From Clostridiales bacterium (GTDB lineage: Bacteria; Bacillota; Clostridia; Lachnospirales; Lachnospiraceae), in assembly GCA_029100885.1 (NCBI GenBank), contig JAQXPY010000147.1, positions 1-51,087 on the forward strand: DNA of 51,087 bases, in the 5' to 3' direction. Both the position numbers and the translations under genes were made by a program. Within the stretch, counting starts at the first letter, position 1, and each line of letters starts with the position of its first letter. This document shows, in pieces, positions 24,885-33,678 of the stretch. The notes beneath the pieces were generated by a model, which made no database searches, was not told the DNA's origin, and worked only from the letters and a program-made list of their open reading frames with translations.

Positions 24885-24973
24885 TGTCAAATCCCCCTGT
24901 TTTATTATTGCGGCTGTTCGTATTCCTGAAGGACGGTTTGCATATGCCGTCCGGATAATTCCCGCACAGTATT

Positions 24974-24982
24974 ATTATAGCA
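24974..24982 (-). promoter_or_regulatory. Extended -10 promoter of fba
   Basis: The minus strand reads TGCTATAAT, a perfect -10 (24974-24979) with the TGN extension; the -35 (TTTAAA) is poor. It lies about 90 nt before the fba start, inside the gap after the cysteine desulfurase gene. Confidence 0.65.
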
Positions 24983-25003
24983 CACAATAACAGCTGTTTA
25001 AAA

Positions 25004-26161
25004 TCAATATCTTCTGAATCTTCTCAGAACCGGAAGCAGCTCCGTGATACAGTCCGCGGCAATGTCGGCTTCCTCCTCATTGTTATATATTCCGAAGGAA
25101 AACCTCAGTGTTGAATCCAGCAGATCCTTTCTGACGCCTATTGCCTTCAGTGTACCGCTGATGGCCGGATGATTTGAGGAGCAGGCTGAGCCGGAGGAAA
25201 CATAGATTCCTTTTTCCTCCAGTGCATGAAGCAGTACCTCGGCTCTCACGCCTTCAAAGGAAGCGCTGACGATATGAGGTGCCGAAAGCTCTCCCCTTTC
25301 CGAATTGACATATACTCCGTCCATGGCATTCAGCCTGTCTGTAAGTCTGTTCTTTATCCGGAGCATCCTTCCGATTATCTCATCATGCTCCCGTCTGTAA
25401 AGCTCGGCGGCAAGACCCGTTCCGGCAATACCCGGAACATTTTCGGTTCCGGATCTTCTGTCCTTTTGCTGACCTCCTCCGAATATCACGGGAGACACAT
25501 GGGCCTTTTCGTTTATGTACATAAAGCCTGCCCCCTTAGGACCGTGGAACTTGTGGGAGCTCACGGTGAGCATGTCCACATTTGCCTCCCTGGGTCTGAG
25601 GGTAAGCTTTCCGAAGGCCTGAATGGCATCTGTATGAAAATATGTTCTGGAATTTTTTTCCTTGATCAGCCTTCCTATCTCCGGGATATCCTCAACAGCA
25701 CCGATCTCATTGTTGACCCACATGGCGCTGACGAGAATAGTATCCGGTCTTATCGCGGCTATCAGTCCCTCTTTGTCGATATGACCCTTGCTGTCCGTTC
25801 CTATTATCGTTATATCACAGCCCATATCCTGAAGAAATTCCAGAGGCTTATACACAGCGGCATGCTCGATATTCGTACTGATAATATGTTTTCCATAGCC
25901 CTTTCTGGCAAGGAACGTGCCTATAACAGCGGTATTGTTGCCTTCGGTTCCTCCGGAATTAAACACGATCTCACCGGGCTTGACCTTGAGCGATGCCGCA
26001 ATCTGCTGCGCAGCGGTACGGATATGATTCTCAGCCTTCATTCCGATGATATGTCTGGCTGAAGGATTTCCGTAATCCTCTCCCATCACCCTGTCCATCA
26101 GCTCAATGACTTCAGGTCTTACTCTGGTAGTAGCAGCATTGTCAAAATATATTTCTCTCAT
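25004..26161 (-). CDS. Cysteine desulfurase, NifS/IscS family
   Basis: A PLP enzyme that takes sulfur from cysteine to form an enzyme persulfide. At 385 aa it shows the N-terminal YFDNAATTRVRPEV, the PLP Lys in VSSHKFHGPKG, and the mobile-loop catalytic Cys in VSSGSACSSNHPA. The loop and size match group I NifS/IscS enzymes rather than SufS. In Firmicutes such genes (nifZ type) often precede thiI, and here thiI lies downstream, separated by fba, pfp and a small gene. It probably supplies sulfur to ThiI, but a general Fe-S role cannot be excluded. Confidence 0.93.
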   Translation of the reverse strand: MREIYFDNAATTRVRPEVIELMDRVMGEDYGNPSARHIIGMKAENHIRTAAQQIAASLKVKPGEIVFNSGGTEGNNTAVIGTFLARKGYGKHIISTNIEHAAVYKPLEFLQDMGCDITIIGTDSKGHIDKEGLIAAIRPDTILVSAMWVNNEIGAVEDIPEIGRLIKEKNSRTYFHTDAIQAFGKLTLRPREANVDMLTVSSHKFHGPKGAGFMYINEKAHVSPVIFGGGQQKDRRSGTENVPGIAGTGLAAELYRREHDEIIGRMLRIKNRLTDRLNAMDGVYVNSERGELSAPHIVSASFEGVRAEVLLHALEEKGIYVSSGSACSSNHPAISGTLKAIGVRKDLLDSTLRFSFGIYNNEEEADIAADCITELLPVLRRFRRY

Positions 26162-26222
26162 CGTTTCTTCCTGCAGGTAAGACAGCTATTGTATCATTAA
26201 TAGTATCGTTGACCGTATCCTA

Positions 26223-27014
26223 TCAGTCATTATCCGCATCAAAATTCATTTCCCGGGCTATTTCCAGCCTGATCATTATCAGACTGAGAATCGCCACCGC
26301 AGCAGTCTCAACTCTCAGAATACGCTTTCCGAGAGATATCGGAACCACTCCGTGCCTTGAAGCCATAGCCGCCTCCAGGGGATCGAAGCCTCCCTCCGGA
26401 CCTATTATGACACCGATGCTTCGTCCGGGGAGAAAGCTGACTATTGCCTCGCAGGTTCCTGTAAGTCCCTTCTCTGCTTCATATGGAATAATGCTCACAT
26501 CACAGCCGCTGCACATTTCGACAGCGTCCCTGAAGTTCACCGGCTCATGCACCTGAGGAACCAGACTGCGCTTGGACTGTTTTGCGGCATTCCCGGCAAT
26601 GGCCTGCCAGCGTTTTACTCTTGAGGCTGCCTTTTTATCATCCAGCTTTACGACACAGTTTTTTGAGGCTACCGGAAAAATATCGCTTACCCCAAGCTCC
26701 ACTGCCTTCTGGATGATAAACTCCATCTTTTCGGACTTTGGAAGACACTGAAACAGCACGATCCTTGAAGGAAGCTCATGATTTTCTGAGCACACCTCTT
26801 CAACGGAAAGCCTGATATGACCGCTCTCAGCTCCCGCAGCTGCGCATATCTCTTCCACGGCACAAATATAATCCGTTCCCTCTGAATCGCTCACAATAAG
26901 CCTTTCCCCGACGGACAGTCTCAGCACTCTCACTGCGTGGTTGTAATCATTGCTGTCATTGATAATTATGCTTCCGGCAGCAACATTCCCCTTATCTACA
27001 AAAAAATGATGCAC
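26223..27014 (-). CDS. rsmE: 16S rRNA m3U1498 methyltransferase RsmE
   Basis: A SPOUT-class RNA methyltransferase of 263 aa. The N-terminal PUA-like part (MHHFFVDKGN, then NHAVRVLRLSVGERL) is followed by the knotted SAM-binding region, with QCLPKSEKMEFIIQKAVELGV, IGPEGGFDPLEA and LGKRILRVETAAVAIL. The start codon is GTG at 27014, with AAGAGGAAT upstream. It follows the DUF1015 gene by 15 bp and so belongs to the serC-serA transcript. Confidence 0.95.
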   Translation of the reverse strand: MHHFFVDKGNVAAGSIIINDSNDYNHAVRVLRLSVGERLIVSDSEGTDYICAVEEICAAAGAESGHIRLSVEEVCSENHELPSRIVLFQCLPKSEKMEFIIQKAVELGVSDIFPVASKNCVVKLDDKKAASRVKRWQAIAGNAAKQSKRSLVPQVHEPVNFRDAVEMCSGCDVSIIPYEAEKGLTGTCEAIVSFLPGRSIGVIIGPEGGFDPLEAAMASRHGVVPISLGKRILRVETAAVAILSLIMIRLEIAREMNFDADND

Positions 27015-27029
27015 GATAATTCCTCTTGA

Positions 27030-28313
27030 TCAAAATTCGTGAATAAATAATCCGCTGCGCAGCTTCGGCTCGAACCATGTGGACTTCGGCGGCATCAGCA
27101 TTCCAGCGTCCGCGACCCTGAACAGCTCGGCGATAGAGGTCGGATACATGGCAAATGCCACAGCCGGTCCCGCTTCGGTCACAGGCGCTCCGTCAACTCT
27201 TCTGACGAGCTCTCCGAGACCTCTGATGCCTCCCACAAAGCTGATCCTCGGATCTGTCCTTGGATCCTCAATGCCGAGAAGCTTTGACAGCACCTCCTCC
27301 TGAAGCACCGAAACATCCAGACTTCTTACAGGATCCGACGAGACCTTTTCTATGTACTCCGGCTTGACATGCAGCATGTAGCTTCTTCCGTTGAGATACA
27401 TGCCGATATCGTATTTCTTCTCAGGTCTTAATATCTCATCTGCTCTGCAGGCAAGGGCTGTGAGCTCCACATCAAATACCTGCTCCAAAGCCTCAAGAAA
27501 ATCACTTGTCTCCATACCGTTGAGATCCTTTACTATCCTGTTATAGTCCATGATCTCAAGCTGGTCATCCGGAAACAGAACAGAAAGGAAGTAGTTGAAC
27601 TCTGCCTCAGAACTGTAATTCTCTCCTGCTGCAGTCCTTCTCTTAAGAGCTACCTTTACAGCCGATGCAGCTCTGTGATGACCGTCGGCAATATATGTAC
27701 ACTCCAGTGCCCCGAATTCAGACTCCAGTGCAGATATGGCAGCATCATCGTCGATCACCCAGACCCTGTGTCTGATGCCGTCCTCCGAGGTAAAATCATT
27801 TACCGCTGTGCGGGACTGCTTCCAGCTTTCTACGATCGCGTCGATGCCGTCCCTTTTATGGTAGCTCAGACAGATCGGTCCGGTCTGGGCAGACATGTGA
27901 TCCACATGCTCGATCCTGTCGGTTTCCTTTTTCTGAACGGTATTTTCATGCTTTCTGCATACACCGTTAATATAATCGTCCACGGAGGAGAGGGCGGCTA
28001 TTCCTGTCTGGCTCCGACCGTTCATGGTCTCCTCATATATGTAATAGCATGCCTTCCCGTCGACCTCATATATTCCCTCGGCCTTCTGGGCTTCATATCT
28101 GTTTCTTGCTGCCTCGTACACGTCCTCAGCATACATATCATGATCGGCAGGAAACATGGTCTCCGGTCTGTCTATATTTAAAAAACTGAGTGGTCTTCCC
28201 TTTACCGCCTCCGCAGCCTCTTCTCTCGAATAAACATCATAAGGAAGCGCAGCCACCTCTGCCGCATACTTGTCTGCCGGTCTAACCGCTCTGAAAGGTC
28301 TAACAACTGCCAT
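27030..28313 (-). CDS. DUF1015 family protein
   Basis: A 427-aa protein with the DUF1015 start VVRPFRAVRPADKYAAEVAALPYDV, then SFLNIDRPE, IADGHHRAASAV and the late FGIRGLGELV-like element, seen as FVGGIRGLGEL. The ADGHHR motif suggests an enzymatic pocket, but no reaction is established. The gene is regularly found beside serA/serC in Clostridia, as here, so a link to serine or phospho-amino-acid metabolism is likely. RBS GGAGGAG. Confidence 0.92.
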   Translation of the reverse strand: MAVVRPFRAVRPADKYAAEVAALPYDVYSREEAAEAVKGRPLSFLNIDRPETMFPADHDMYAEDVYEAARNRYEAQKAEGIYEVDGKACYYIYEETMNGRSQTGIAALSSVDDYINGVCRKHENTVQKKETDRIEHVDHMSAQTGPICLSYHKRDGIDAIVESWKQSRTAVNDFTSEDGIRHRVWVIDDDAAISALESEFGALECTYIADGHHRAASAVKVALKRRTAAGENYSSEAEFNYFLSVLFPDDQLEIMDYNRIVKDLNGMETSDFLEALEQVFDVELTALACRADEILRPEKKYDIGMYLNGRSYMLHVKPEYIEKVSSDPVRSLDVSVLQEEVLSKLLGIEDPRTDPRISFVGGIRGLGELVRRVDGAPVTEAGPAVAFAMYPTSIAELFRVADAGMLMPPKSTWFEPKLRSGLFIHEF

Positions 28314-28361
28314 GATCAGCTCCTCCTGCCTTAATTATTTCGTTTTTCTCTGTTTCTGTAT

Positions 28362-29531
28362 TTACTTTACGATCCTGACCCTGAGCATTCCTGAAATGCT
28401 TCTGATCTTTTCCAGCGCCTCATCCGATATTCTGCTGTCGATATCAATGAGAGTGTATGCATATTTATCACGGCTTGCATTCTGCATATTTGCAATGTTG
28501 CACTGATCCTCTCCCATGATAGCCGTAAGCTGTCCGAGCATATTCGGAACATTTCTGTGAAGGCAGGCAATTCTCGATTCCGACTTGCATTTTCCCGCAT
28601 TTATATCCGGGAAGTTTGCCGAATGACTGATATTGCCGTTGTCAAGATAATCCTGAAGCTCCTCGACTGCGAGCTTTGCACAGTTATCCTCTGCCTCCTC
28701 TGTCGATGCTCCAAGATGCGGCGTTACTATGGTGTTTTTCATTTTAACTGTCCTGATCCCCGGGAAATCAGTCACATATTTTGCGACCTTTCCGCTTTCC
28801 AGTGCAGCCGCAATGTCCTCGTCGTTTACAACGAATTCTCTTGAGAAATTGAGTATCTTGACTCCGTCCTTCATTCTTGCAAAGGTAAGCTTGTTAAGAA
28901 GATCTCTGCTTGAATCGACTGCCGGCACATGAACGGTAATGAAATCACAGACCTCAGCCAGCTCCTCCATGGTCTCCGCATGTCTGATCTCTCTCTTAAG
29001 TCTCCATGCGGCATTGACGGAAATATACGGATCATAGCCGTAGACCTCCATGCCGAGAGACACGCACATATTTGCGACTATAATACCTATGGCGCCGAGT
29101 CCTATAACTCCGATCTTCTTTCCGATGACCTCATTTCCGGCAAAGGCCTTCTTTTCCTTTTCTGTTCTTGCCGCAATATCGGGATCGTCGGCATTAGCCC
29201 TGACCCATTCGATTCCTCCGATAATATCTCTGGAGGCCAGCATCAGTCCGGTAAGAACCATCTCCTTTACCGCATTCGCATTGGCTCCAGGAGTATTCAT
29301 TACAACGATGCCCTGCTCCGTACATCTGTCTATCGGAATGTTATTAAGTCCTACACCGGCTCTGGCAATAGCTCTGAGAGACTGCGGAAACTCCATATCA
29401 TGCATCTTCTGGGATCTTACGAGAGCTCCGTGAGCCTGATTAAAATCATGTGTGATGGTGTAGCCGTCTCTGAATTCCCTTAATCCGTAATCGCTGATAT
29501 TATTTAATAGAAAAATCTTTCTGTTTTTCAT
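28362..29531 (-). CDS. serA: D-3-phosphoglycerate dehydrogenase
   Basis: The first enzyme of serine synthesis, oxidising 3-phosphoglycerate with NAD+. The 389-aa protein has a Rossmann motif VIGLGAIGIIVAN, the catalytic Arg region ILNFSREFVVND, the catalytic His in TPHLGASTEEAE, and a C-terminal ACT-like regulatory domain (about 315-389, starting IACLHRNVPNMLGQL). I start at the ATG at 29531, which has GGAG 8 nt upstream, rather than the ORF-track start 17 codons earlier that would overlap serC. The ACT domain suggests serine feedback. Confidence 0.95.
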   Translation of the reverse strand: MKNRKIFLLNNISDYGLREFRDGYTITHDFNQAHGALVRSQKMHDMEFPQSLRAIARAGVGLNNIPIDRCTEQGIVVMNTPGANANAVKEMVLTGLMLASRDIIGGIEWVRANADDPDIAARTEKEKKAFAGNEVIGKKIGVIGLGAIGIIVANMCVSLGMEVYGYDPYISVNAAWRLKREIRHAETMEELAEVCDFITVHVPAVDSSRDLLNKLTFARMKDGVKILNFSREFVVNDEDIAAALESGKVAKYVTDFPGIRTVKMKNTIVTPHLGASTEEAEDNCAKLAVEELQDYLDNGNISHSANFPDINAGKCKSESRIACLHRNVPNMLGQLTAIMGEDQCNIANMQNASRDKYAYTLIDIDSRISDEALEKIRSISGMLRVRIVK

Positions 29532-29565
29532 GACGTTTTCTCCGTAAATTATCCAGTTATAAAAA

Positions 29566-30645
29566 TCAATGCTTTTTTTCAAAGTCTTCCATTACGCTGA
29601 CAAGTCTTGCCACGCCCTCATACGGCATTGCATTGTATATCGAAGCCCTCATTCCTCCGACAGTTCTGTGACCCTTAATATTTCTGATATCCGCCTTTGT
29701 ACATGCGGCAATGAATTCCTTGTCGAGGTCAGCATTGCCCGTTACAAACGGGACATTCATCAATGAACGTGAATCCTTGCGTACCGTTCCCCTGAACAAA
29801 GCAGAATTATCCAGATAATCATACAGGAGCGCAGCCTTTTTCTCATTTCTTTCCTTCATCGCAGTAAGACCGCCGTTTCTCTTTATCCACTCGAACACCT
29901 TGCCGCAGACATAGATAGCCCAGGTATTTGGAGTATTGTACATCGAGTCGTTATCTGCCTGTGTCTTCCATTTAAGCATGGTAGGTGTATACTCGAGACA
30001 TTCGTCTGTTATGAGATCCTCCCTGATTACCGAAACAACAAGTCCGGCCGGTCCTGCATTTTTCTGGACTCCGGCGTAGATCACACCGTATTTTGAGACA
30101 TCCAGCGGCTCCGATACAAACATCGAGGATACATCCGCAACCAGAGTCTTTCCCTTGGTATTCGGAAGCTGAGGATATCTTGTTCCGTAGATAGTATTGT
30201 TCTGGCAGATATAAACATAATCGGCATCCTCTGATACCGGAAGATCCTCCACATCAGGAATATAGGAGAACATGCTGTCCTCCGAGGATGCAATGACATT
30301 TACCTTTCCGTACAGCTTTGCTTCCTGAATAGCCTTTTTGGTCCAGTTTCCGGTATTGATATAGTCTGCGACTCTGTTTTTCATCAGGTTCATCGGAACC
30401 GCCGCAAACTGCTGCGATGCACCTCCCTGAATGAACAGCACACGGTAATTATCAGGTATTTCCATAATATCCCTAAGTGTCTGCTCCGTGCCGTGAAGTA
30501 TAGCCTCAAAGTCACCGGACCTGTGACTCATTTCCATAACGCTCATTCCTGAGGCTCCGTACTCAAGCATCTCCGACTGTATCTCTCTCAGAACCTCCTC
30601 GGGCATCACTGCCGGCCCCGCACTAAAATTATATACTCTGCTCAT
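29566..30645 (-). CDS. serC: Phosphoserine aminotransferase
   Basis: A class V PLP aminotransferase converting 3-phosphohydroxypyruvate to phosphoserine. At 359 aa it starts with the typical VYNFSAGPAVMPEEVL, has FIQGGASQQFAAVPMNL for phosphate binding, and the PLP Lys in IYAGVQKNAGPAGL. SIYNAMPYEGV near the C-terminus is characteristic. It is the first gene of serC-serA-DUF1015-rsmE. The promoter is at 30752-30780, with a long inverted repeat in the leader. No phosphoserine phosphatase gene is in the window. Confidence 0.97.
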   Translation of the reverse strand: MSRVYNFSAGPAVMPEEVLREIQSEMLEYGASGMSVMEMSHRSGDFEAILHGTEQTLRDIMEIPDNYRVLFIQGGASQQFAAVPMNLMKNRVADYINTGNWTKKAIQEAKLYGKVNVIASSEDSMFSYIPDVEDLPVSEDADYVYICQNNTIYGTRYPQLPNTKGKTLVADVSSMFVSEPLDVSKYGVIYAGVQKNAGPAGLVVSVIREDLITDECLEYTPTMLKWKTQADNDSMYNTPNTWAIYVCGKVFEWIKRNGGLTAMKERNEKKAALLYDYLDNSALFRGTVRKDSRSLMNVPFVTGNADLDKEFIAACTKADIRNIKGHRTVGGMRASIYNAMPYEGVARLVSVMEDFEKKH

Positions 30646-30682
30646 GATTCTTCTCCTGGTTTTAAGAATTCATTTATGCTGC

Positions 30683-30729
30683 ATATTGTATAAATAAAGA
30701 CGTTTTATTTTTTATATTTTATACAATAT
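30683..30729. promoter_or_regulatory. Inverted repeat in the serC leader
   Basis: ATATTGTATAAA (30683-30694) and its exact complement TTTATACAATAT (30718-30729) are separated by 23 bp, and the loop can extend the pairing through AT-rich sequence. It lies between the predicted start point (near 30745) and the serC ATG. It could be an operator pair or an RNA stem-loop. Confidence 0.65.
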
Positions 30730-30751
30730 CAGTTCATCTCTTTAAATTAAT

Positions 30752-30780
30752 AGTATATCTCGGCTATTGATTTTTATCAA
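30752..30780 (-). promoter_or_regulatory. serC operon promoter
   Basis: On the minus strand TTGATA (30775-30780) and TATACT (30752-30757) are separated by 17 bp. TTGAT-TTTT-ATCAA forms a small inverted repeat over the -35. The predicted leader is about 100 nt. Confidence 0.7.
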
Positions 30781-30816
30781 CTTATTATTATCCCAAACGA
30801 TCTTATGAAGCACAAC

Positions 30817-31695
30817 TTAGAAAGCAAGAGCCTTCCCTGCTGCGTCCGCAATATCCGACGCAAGTATGCTGTGACAGCCCTTTTCTGCAGCGGCTATTGA
30901 CCCGGCTCTGCCGTGAAGCCAAACTGCCACCGGGACAGCGTCCGCTGTATTCCCTCTGAGCACTCCGGTTATTCCGGCAATGAATCCGCACAGTACATCT
31001 CCGGAGCCCGCCTTGGCCATAGCTCCGCAGCCGCTGTCCGAGAGAATGGATTTTTCTCCAGCCACGGCAGTAATGTTATCCTTTAGCACAACAGTAACAT
31101 TTTTATGCTTCTCTCTGTATCTCCTGGCACATCCCATGGGATCCCTTTTTATATCTTCCGCCTTCGAACCGGTCAGTCTTCCCATCTCACCGATATGGGG
31201 TGTGATTACTGTATTCCTGCACAGGCCCCCGGGATCTCTCCCGGATTCGGCAATAATATTCAGGGCGTCAGCATCCAGAATGAGAAGTTCCTTATCCCGC
31301 AGTCGCCTCCTGATATCCTCTTCATACAGCAGAGCCATGAGAGCTTCGGCATAATCCGACCTGGACAGACCGGAGCCCACAGAAATATAATCAGCCCATC
31401 CCACAGCCCTGACAAGCTCATCCCTGTCTATGGATCCGTCAGGCTTATCCGCTGTCGAATACATTGCCTCCGGAAGAGATGTCTGCAGAATGCTCCTGTT
31501 TGCCTCAGGTCCGAAGACCCGGACCATTCCTATCCCCGTTCTGAATGCACCGATACAGTTAAGATATGCCGCTCCTGCCATTCCTTTGCTTCCGGCGATC
31601 ACGAGCAGGCGCCCGTAGGTTCCCTTGTTTGCTTTTGGATCTCTGTTTTTCAAGCTGTCTTCATTTTCCTTAAGCAGCGTCTCTATATCTGTCAT
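30817..31695 (-). CDS. nnrD: ADP/ATP-dependent NAD(P)H-hydrate dehydratase
   Basis: This ribokinase-fold enzyme repairs hydrated NADH/NADPH. The 292-aa sequence has KGTYGRLLVIAGSKGMAGAAYL near the N-terminus, VITPHIGEMGRLTG, and the nucleotide-binding GSGDVLCGFIAGI close to the C-terminus. It is the C-terminal half of the YjeF architecture; the epimerase (NnrE) half is absent, so the epimerase is either elsewhere or missing. A GTG eight codons upstream (31719) with AGGGGTG is also possible. I prefer the ATG at 31695 because it matches common N-termini. It follows prmA by a few bases. Confidence 0.93.
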   Translation of the reverse strand: MTDIETLLKENEDSLKNRDPKANKGTYGRLLVIAGSKGMAGAAYLNCIGAFRTGIGMVRVFGPEANRSILQTSLPEAMYSTADKPDGSIDRDELVRAVGWADYISVGSGLSRSDYAEALMALLYEEDIRRRLRDKELLILDADALNIIAESGRDPGGLCRNTVITPHIGEMGRLTGSKAEDIKRDPMGCARRYREKHKNVTVVLKDNITAVAGEKSILSDSGCGAMAKAGSGDVLCGFIAGITGVLRGNTADAVPVAVWLHGRAGSIAAAEKGCHSILASDIADAAGKALAF

Positions 31696-31730
31696 TTTTC
31701 GTACCGCCTGTCCTGACACCGGTCACCCCT

Positions 31731-32807
31731 TCACACTCTTTTGGCAGTTACTCCTGCCCACTCTCCGAGAGTATTCACCTCAAGAATCTCCCATGCAGGA
31801 TTGGCCTCAAATGCCGAGATCACCTCCTGCAGCTTTGTATCTATGATTCCGGAAGTGATAAATATGCCGCCCTTTTTGCAGAAAACATCCGTTACTCCGG
31901 CCGAAGCAAGCATCACTATCACCGGAGCCAGAATGTTGGCTATGACCACATCATAGCCTTCCGGGGATTTTTCCCTTACTGAGTCTCTTACATTGTCATC
32001 TCCGATGATATTTCCCATTATCAGTGCAAACTGACTGTCGGTGATTCCGTTATATCCCGCATTATCCCTTATGGAAGGCTCGCACATCTCATCCAGCTCG
32101 GTTGCCGCCGCCATTTTTGCCCCGCAGCTTATCGCGGCTATGGCAAGGATACCGCTTCCGGTGCCTATGTCCAGAACCGTATCTCCGTGTGAAACATATT
32201 TTTCAACTGCCCCAAGACAAAGTCTGGTCGTTTCATGGGAGCCTGTGCCGAAGGCAGTTCCCGGATCTATCTCTATGATCTTTAACGCTCCCTCCGCAAA
32301 TTCCTCTGCGGTCTCTTCCGGTATCTCCTCCCAGGAAGGCTTTATCAAAAATCCACCTGTCCTGATAGGCTTAAAATACTGCTTCCAGCTGTTTCTCCAG
32401 TCTGTATCCTCCGTGGTACCGATCTCAATGCTGCCCTCTCCTATATTCATATAGGTACGCATTTCATCAAGCTCCGCCCTTACGGTATTGAGAAGCTCTT
32501 CTATCTCCTCCTCTTTCCACAGTCTGTCGGCTATGGTGTAGGAAAGATCTGCTCCCGCCGGATCCGCAGAATGCTCCAGTGCGGCATCCCCGTCCTCATA
32601 TAAATGAAGAAAAAAGCTCAGTCTGGCTGTTCCGTCGTCTTCCCCTATATCCGGCAGTATATCAATAAACATTCCCTTCGTATCCGAATCCGACAGCGGT
32701 ACCTTGTCCTCGATCTGAACTCCCTCTACTCCGTTTTCACTGAGCATCAGGCTGATCATATCTTCTGCTTCAGTCGTTGTATTGATCGTATATTTTCTCC
32801 ATTTCAT
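31731..32807 (-). CDS. prmA: Ribosomal protein L11 methyltransferase
   Basis: PrmA trimethylates L11. The 358-aa protein has an N-terminal substrate-binding domain (about 1-130; residues around 40-130 are extended relative to the usual 310-aa enzymes) and a SAM domain with FGTGSHETTRLCL, VLDIGTGSGILAIAAI and the later VIANILAPVI (NxLA-type motif). Two adjacent ATGs are present; the second (32807) is better spaced from AAGGAG. It is co-directional with nnrD. In many Firmicutes prmA is followed by rsmE, but here rsmE is in the serC operon. Confidence 0.93.
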   Translation of the reverse strand: MKWRKYTINTTTEAEDMISLMLSENGVEGVQIEDKVPLSDSDTKGMFIDILPDIGEDDGTARLSFFLHLYEDGDAALEHSADPAGADLSYTIADRLWKEEEIEELLNTVRAELDEMRTYMNIGEGSIEIGTTEDTDWRNSWKQYFKPIRTGGFLIKPSWEEIPEETAEEFAEGALKIIEIDPGTAFGTGSHETTRLCLGAVEKYVSHGDTVLDIGTGSGILAIAAISCGAKMAAATELDEMCEPSIRDNAGYNGITDSQFALIMGNIIGDDNVRDSVREKSPEGYDVVIANILAPVIVMLASAGVTDVFCKKGGIFITSGIIDTKLQEVISAFEANPAWEILEVNTLGEWAGVTAKRV

Positions 32808-32940
32808 CATTCGTCTCCTTTTACAAACAGCAGCCCCTGTCAGCTCCTTTTATTTTTTTGTATTATCCTGACCTGCTTCTTTTGTTCATGAACCGTAAGA
32901 CTGCAGGAAAGACCGCCAATAAAACCGGTCAATGAAATTT

Positions 32941-32969
32941 TTGACCTTGGAACAGGGATGTGATAAAAT
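32941..32969 (+). promoter_or_regulatory. Promoter of the PsiE-like gene
   Basis: TTGACC (32941-32946) and TAAAAT (32964-32969) are separated by 17 bp, with a TGA extension before the -10. The start point would be near 32976, about 77 nt before the ATG. Confidence 0.75.
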
Positions 32970-33052
32970 CATAACTGCCTCTGAGATCTTTTAAAGTTCT
33001 CTGCGGTCTCATCAGTTTATCACTACATTTTATGCTTCATCAAGGAGTTTTT

Positions 33053-33571
33053 ATGGATCAGACAAAAAATCAGAATCAGACCGTTTCCAAAGCGCCGCGT
33101 GGGGAAAAGAAAACACTTCACAGACATTTTAAGGAAAACATGTACAGGCTGATGGATTTTCTTCACTGCTTTATTTCATTAACGATAGTTATCGCTATCC
33201 TTATTACTCTTTTCAGTATTCCCGAACAGCTTGCACGTCTTACGGATGTTGAATCAAAGAGCCTGATAACCTTTCTGGAATACGTCATCAATGTAATAAT
33301 TGCTGTTGAGCTTATTCACGTGCTGCTGCACCAGTCTCTGGATACTATTGTAGAGATCCTTTCCCTTGCGATAACCAGAGAGCTTATCCTGGAGAGAATG
33401 CATACATATGAGCTCTTTATTGGCGTTGCAGCAATAGCGCTGCTGTTTGTAATCAGAAAGTTCCTGTTTATTTCAGCAAAAGACAGAGAAAAGCATTCCG
33501 CTTCCGAGTATATTATCGGAGAGGAGGTTCCGGATCAGGCAGAGGATCAGACTATCAGCTCTCATCTTTGA
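33053..33571 (+). CDS. PsiE-like phosphate-starvation-inducible membrane protein
   Basis: A 172-aa membrane protein with a basic N-terminus of about 35 residues and then about four hydrophobic segments. The stretches FLEYVINVIIAVELIHVLLHQ and ITRELILERMHTYELFIGVAAIALLFVIRKFLF match the PsiE family. The biochemical role is not established; in E. coli, PsiE is under PhoB control. The start at 33053 has AAGGAG 5 nt upstream and is preferred over the ORF-track start seven codons earlier. It is monocistronic, between its promoter and a strong terminator, with no visible pho box. Confidence 0.8.
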   Translation: MDQTKNQNQTVSKAPRGEKKTLHRHFKENMYRLMDFLHCFISLTIVIAILITLFSIPEQLARLTDVESKSLITFLEYVINVIIAVELIHVLLHQSLDTIVEILSLAITRELILERMHTYELFIGVAAIALLFVIRKFLFISAKDREKHSASEYIIGEEVPDQAEDQTISSHL

Positions 33572-33591
33572 ATCCTAAGCATTACTCGCAT

Positions 33592-33636
33592 AAAAAATCT
33601 GCACCGGCCGGTTTTGCCGCGGTGCAGATTTTTTTT
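33592..33636. terminator. Strong bidirectional intrinsic terminator
   Basis: AAAAAATCTGCACCG pairs with CGGTGCAGATTTTTTTT around a GC-rich loop that can itself pair (GCCGG/..CCGC). It lies between the convergent PsiE-like (+) and radical SAM (-) genes and has A/T runs on both sides. Confidence 0.95.
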
Positions 33637-33678
33637 AAGCTGTTCCGTTGTCTGTCTGTCTGATTCTTCAGAGCCGTT

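Noticed and set aside
24888-24890. TTG start for the aldolase given by the ORF track
   Set aside because: An ATG two codons later has GGGGGA at the right distance.
25226-26062. 278-aa plus-strand ORF
   Set aside because: Antisense to the cysteine desulfurase gene; no ribosome site or family features.
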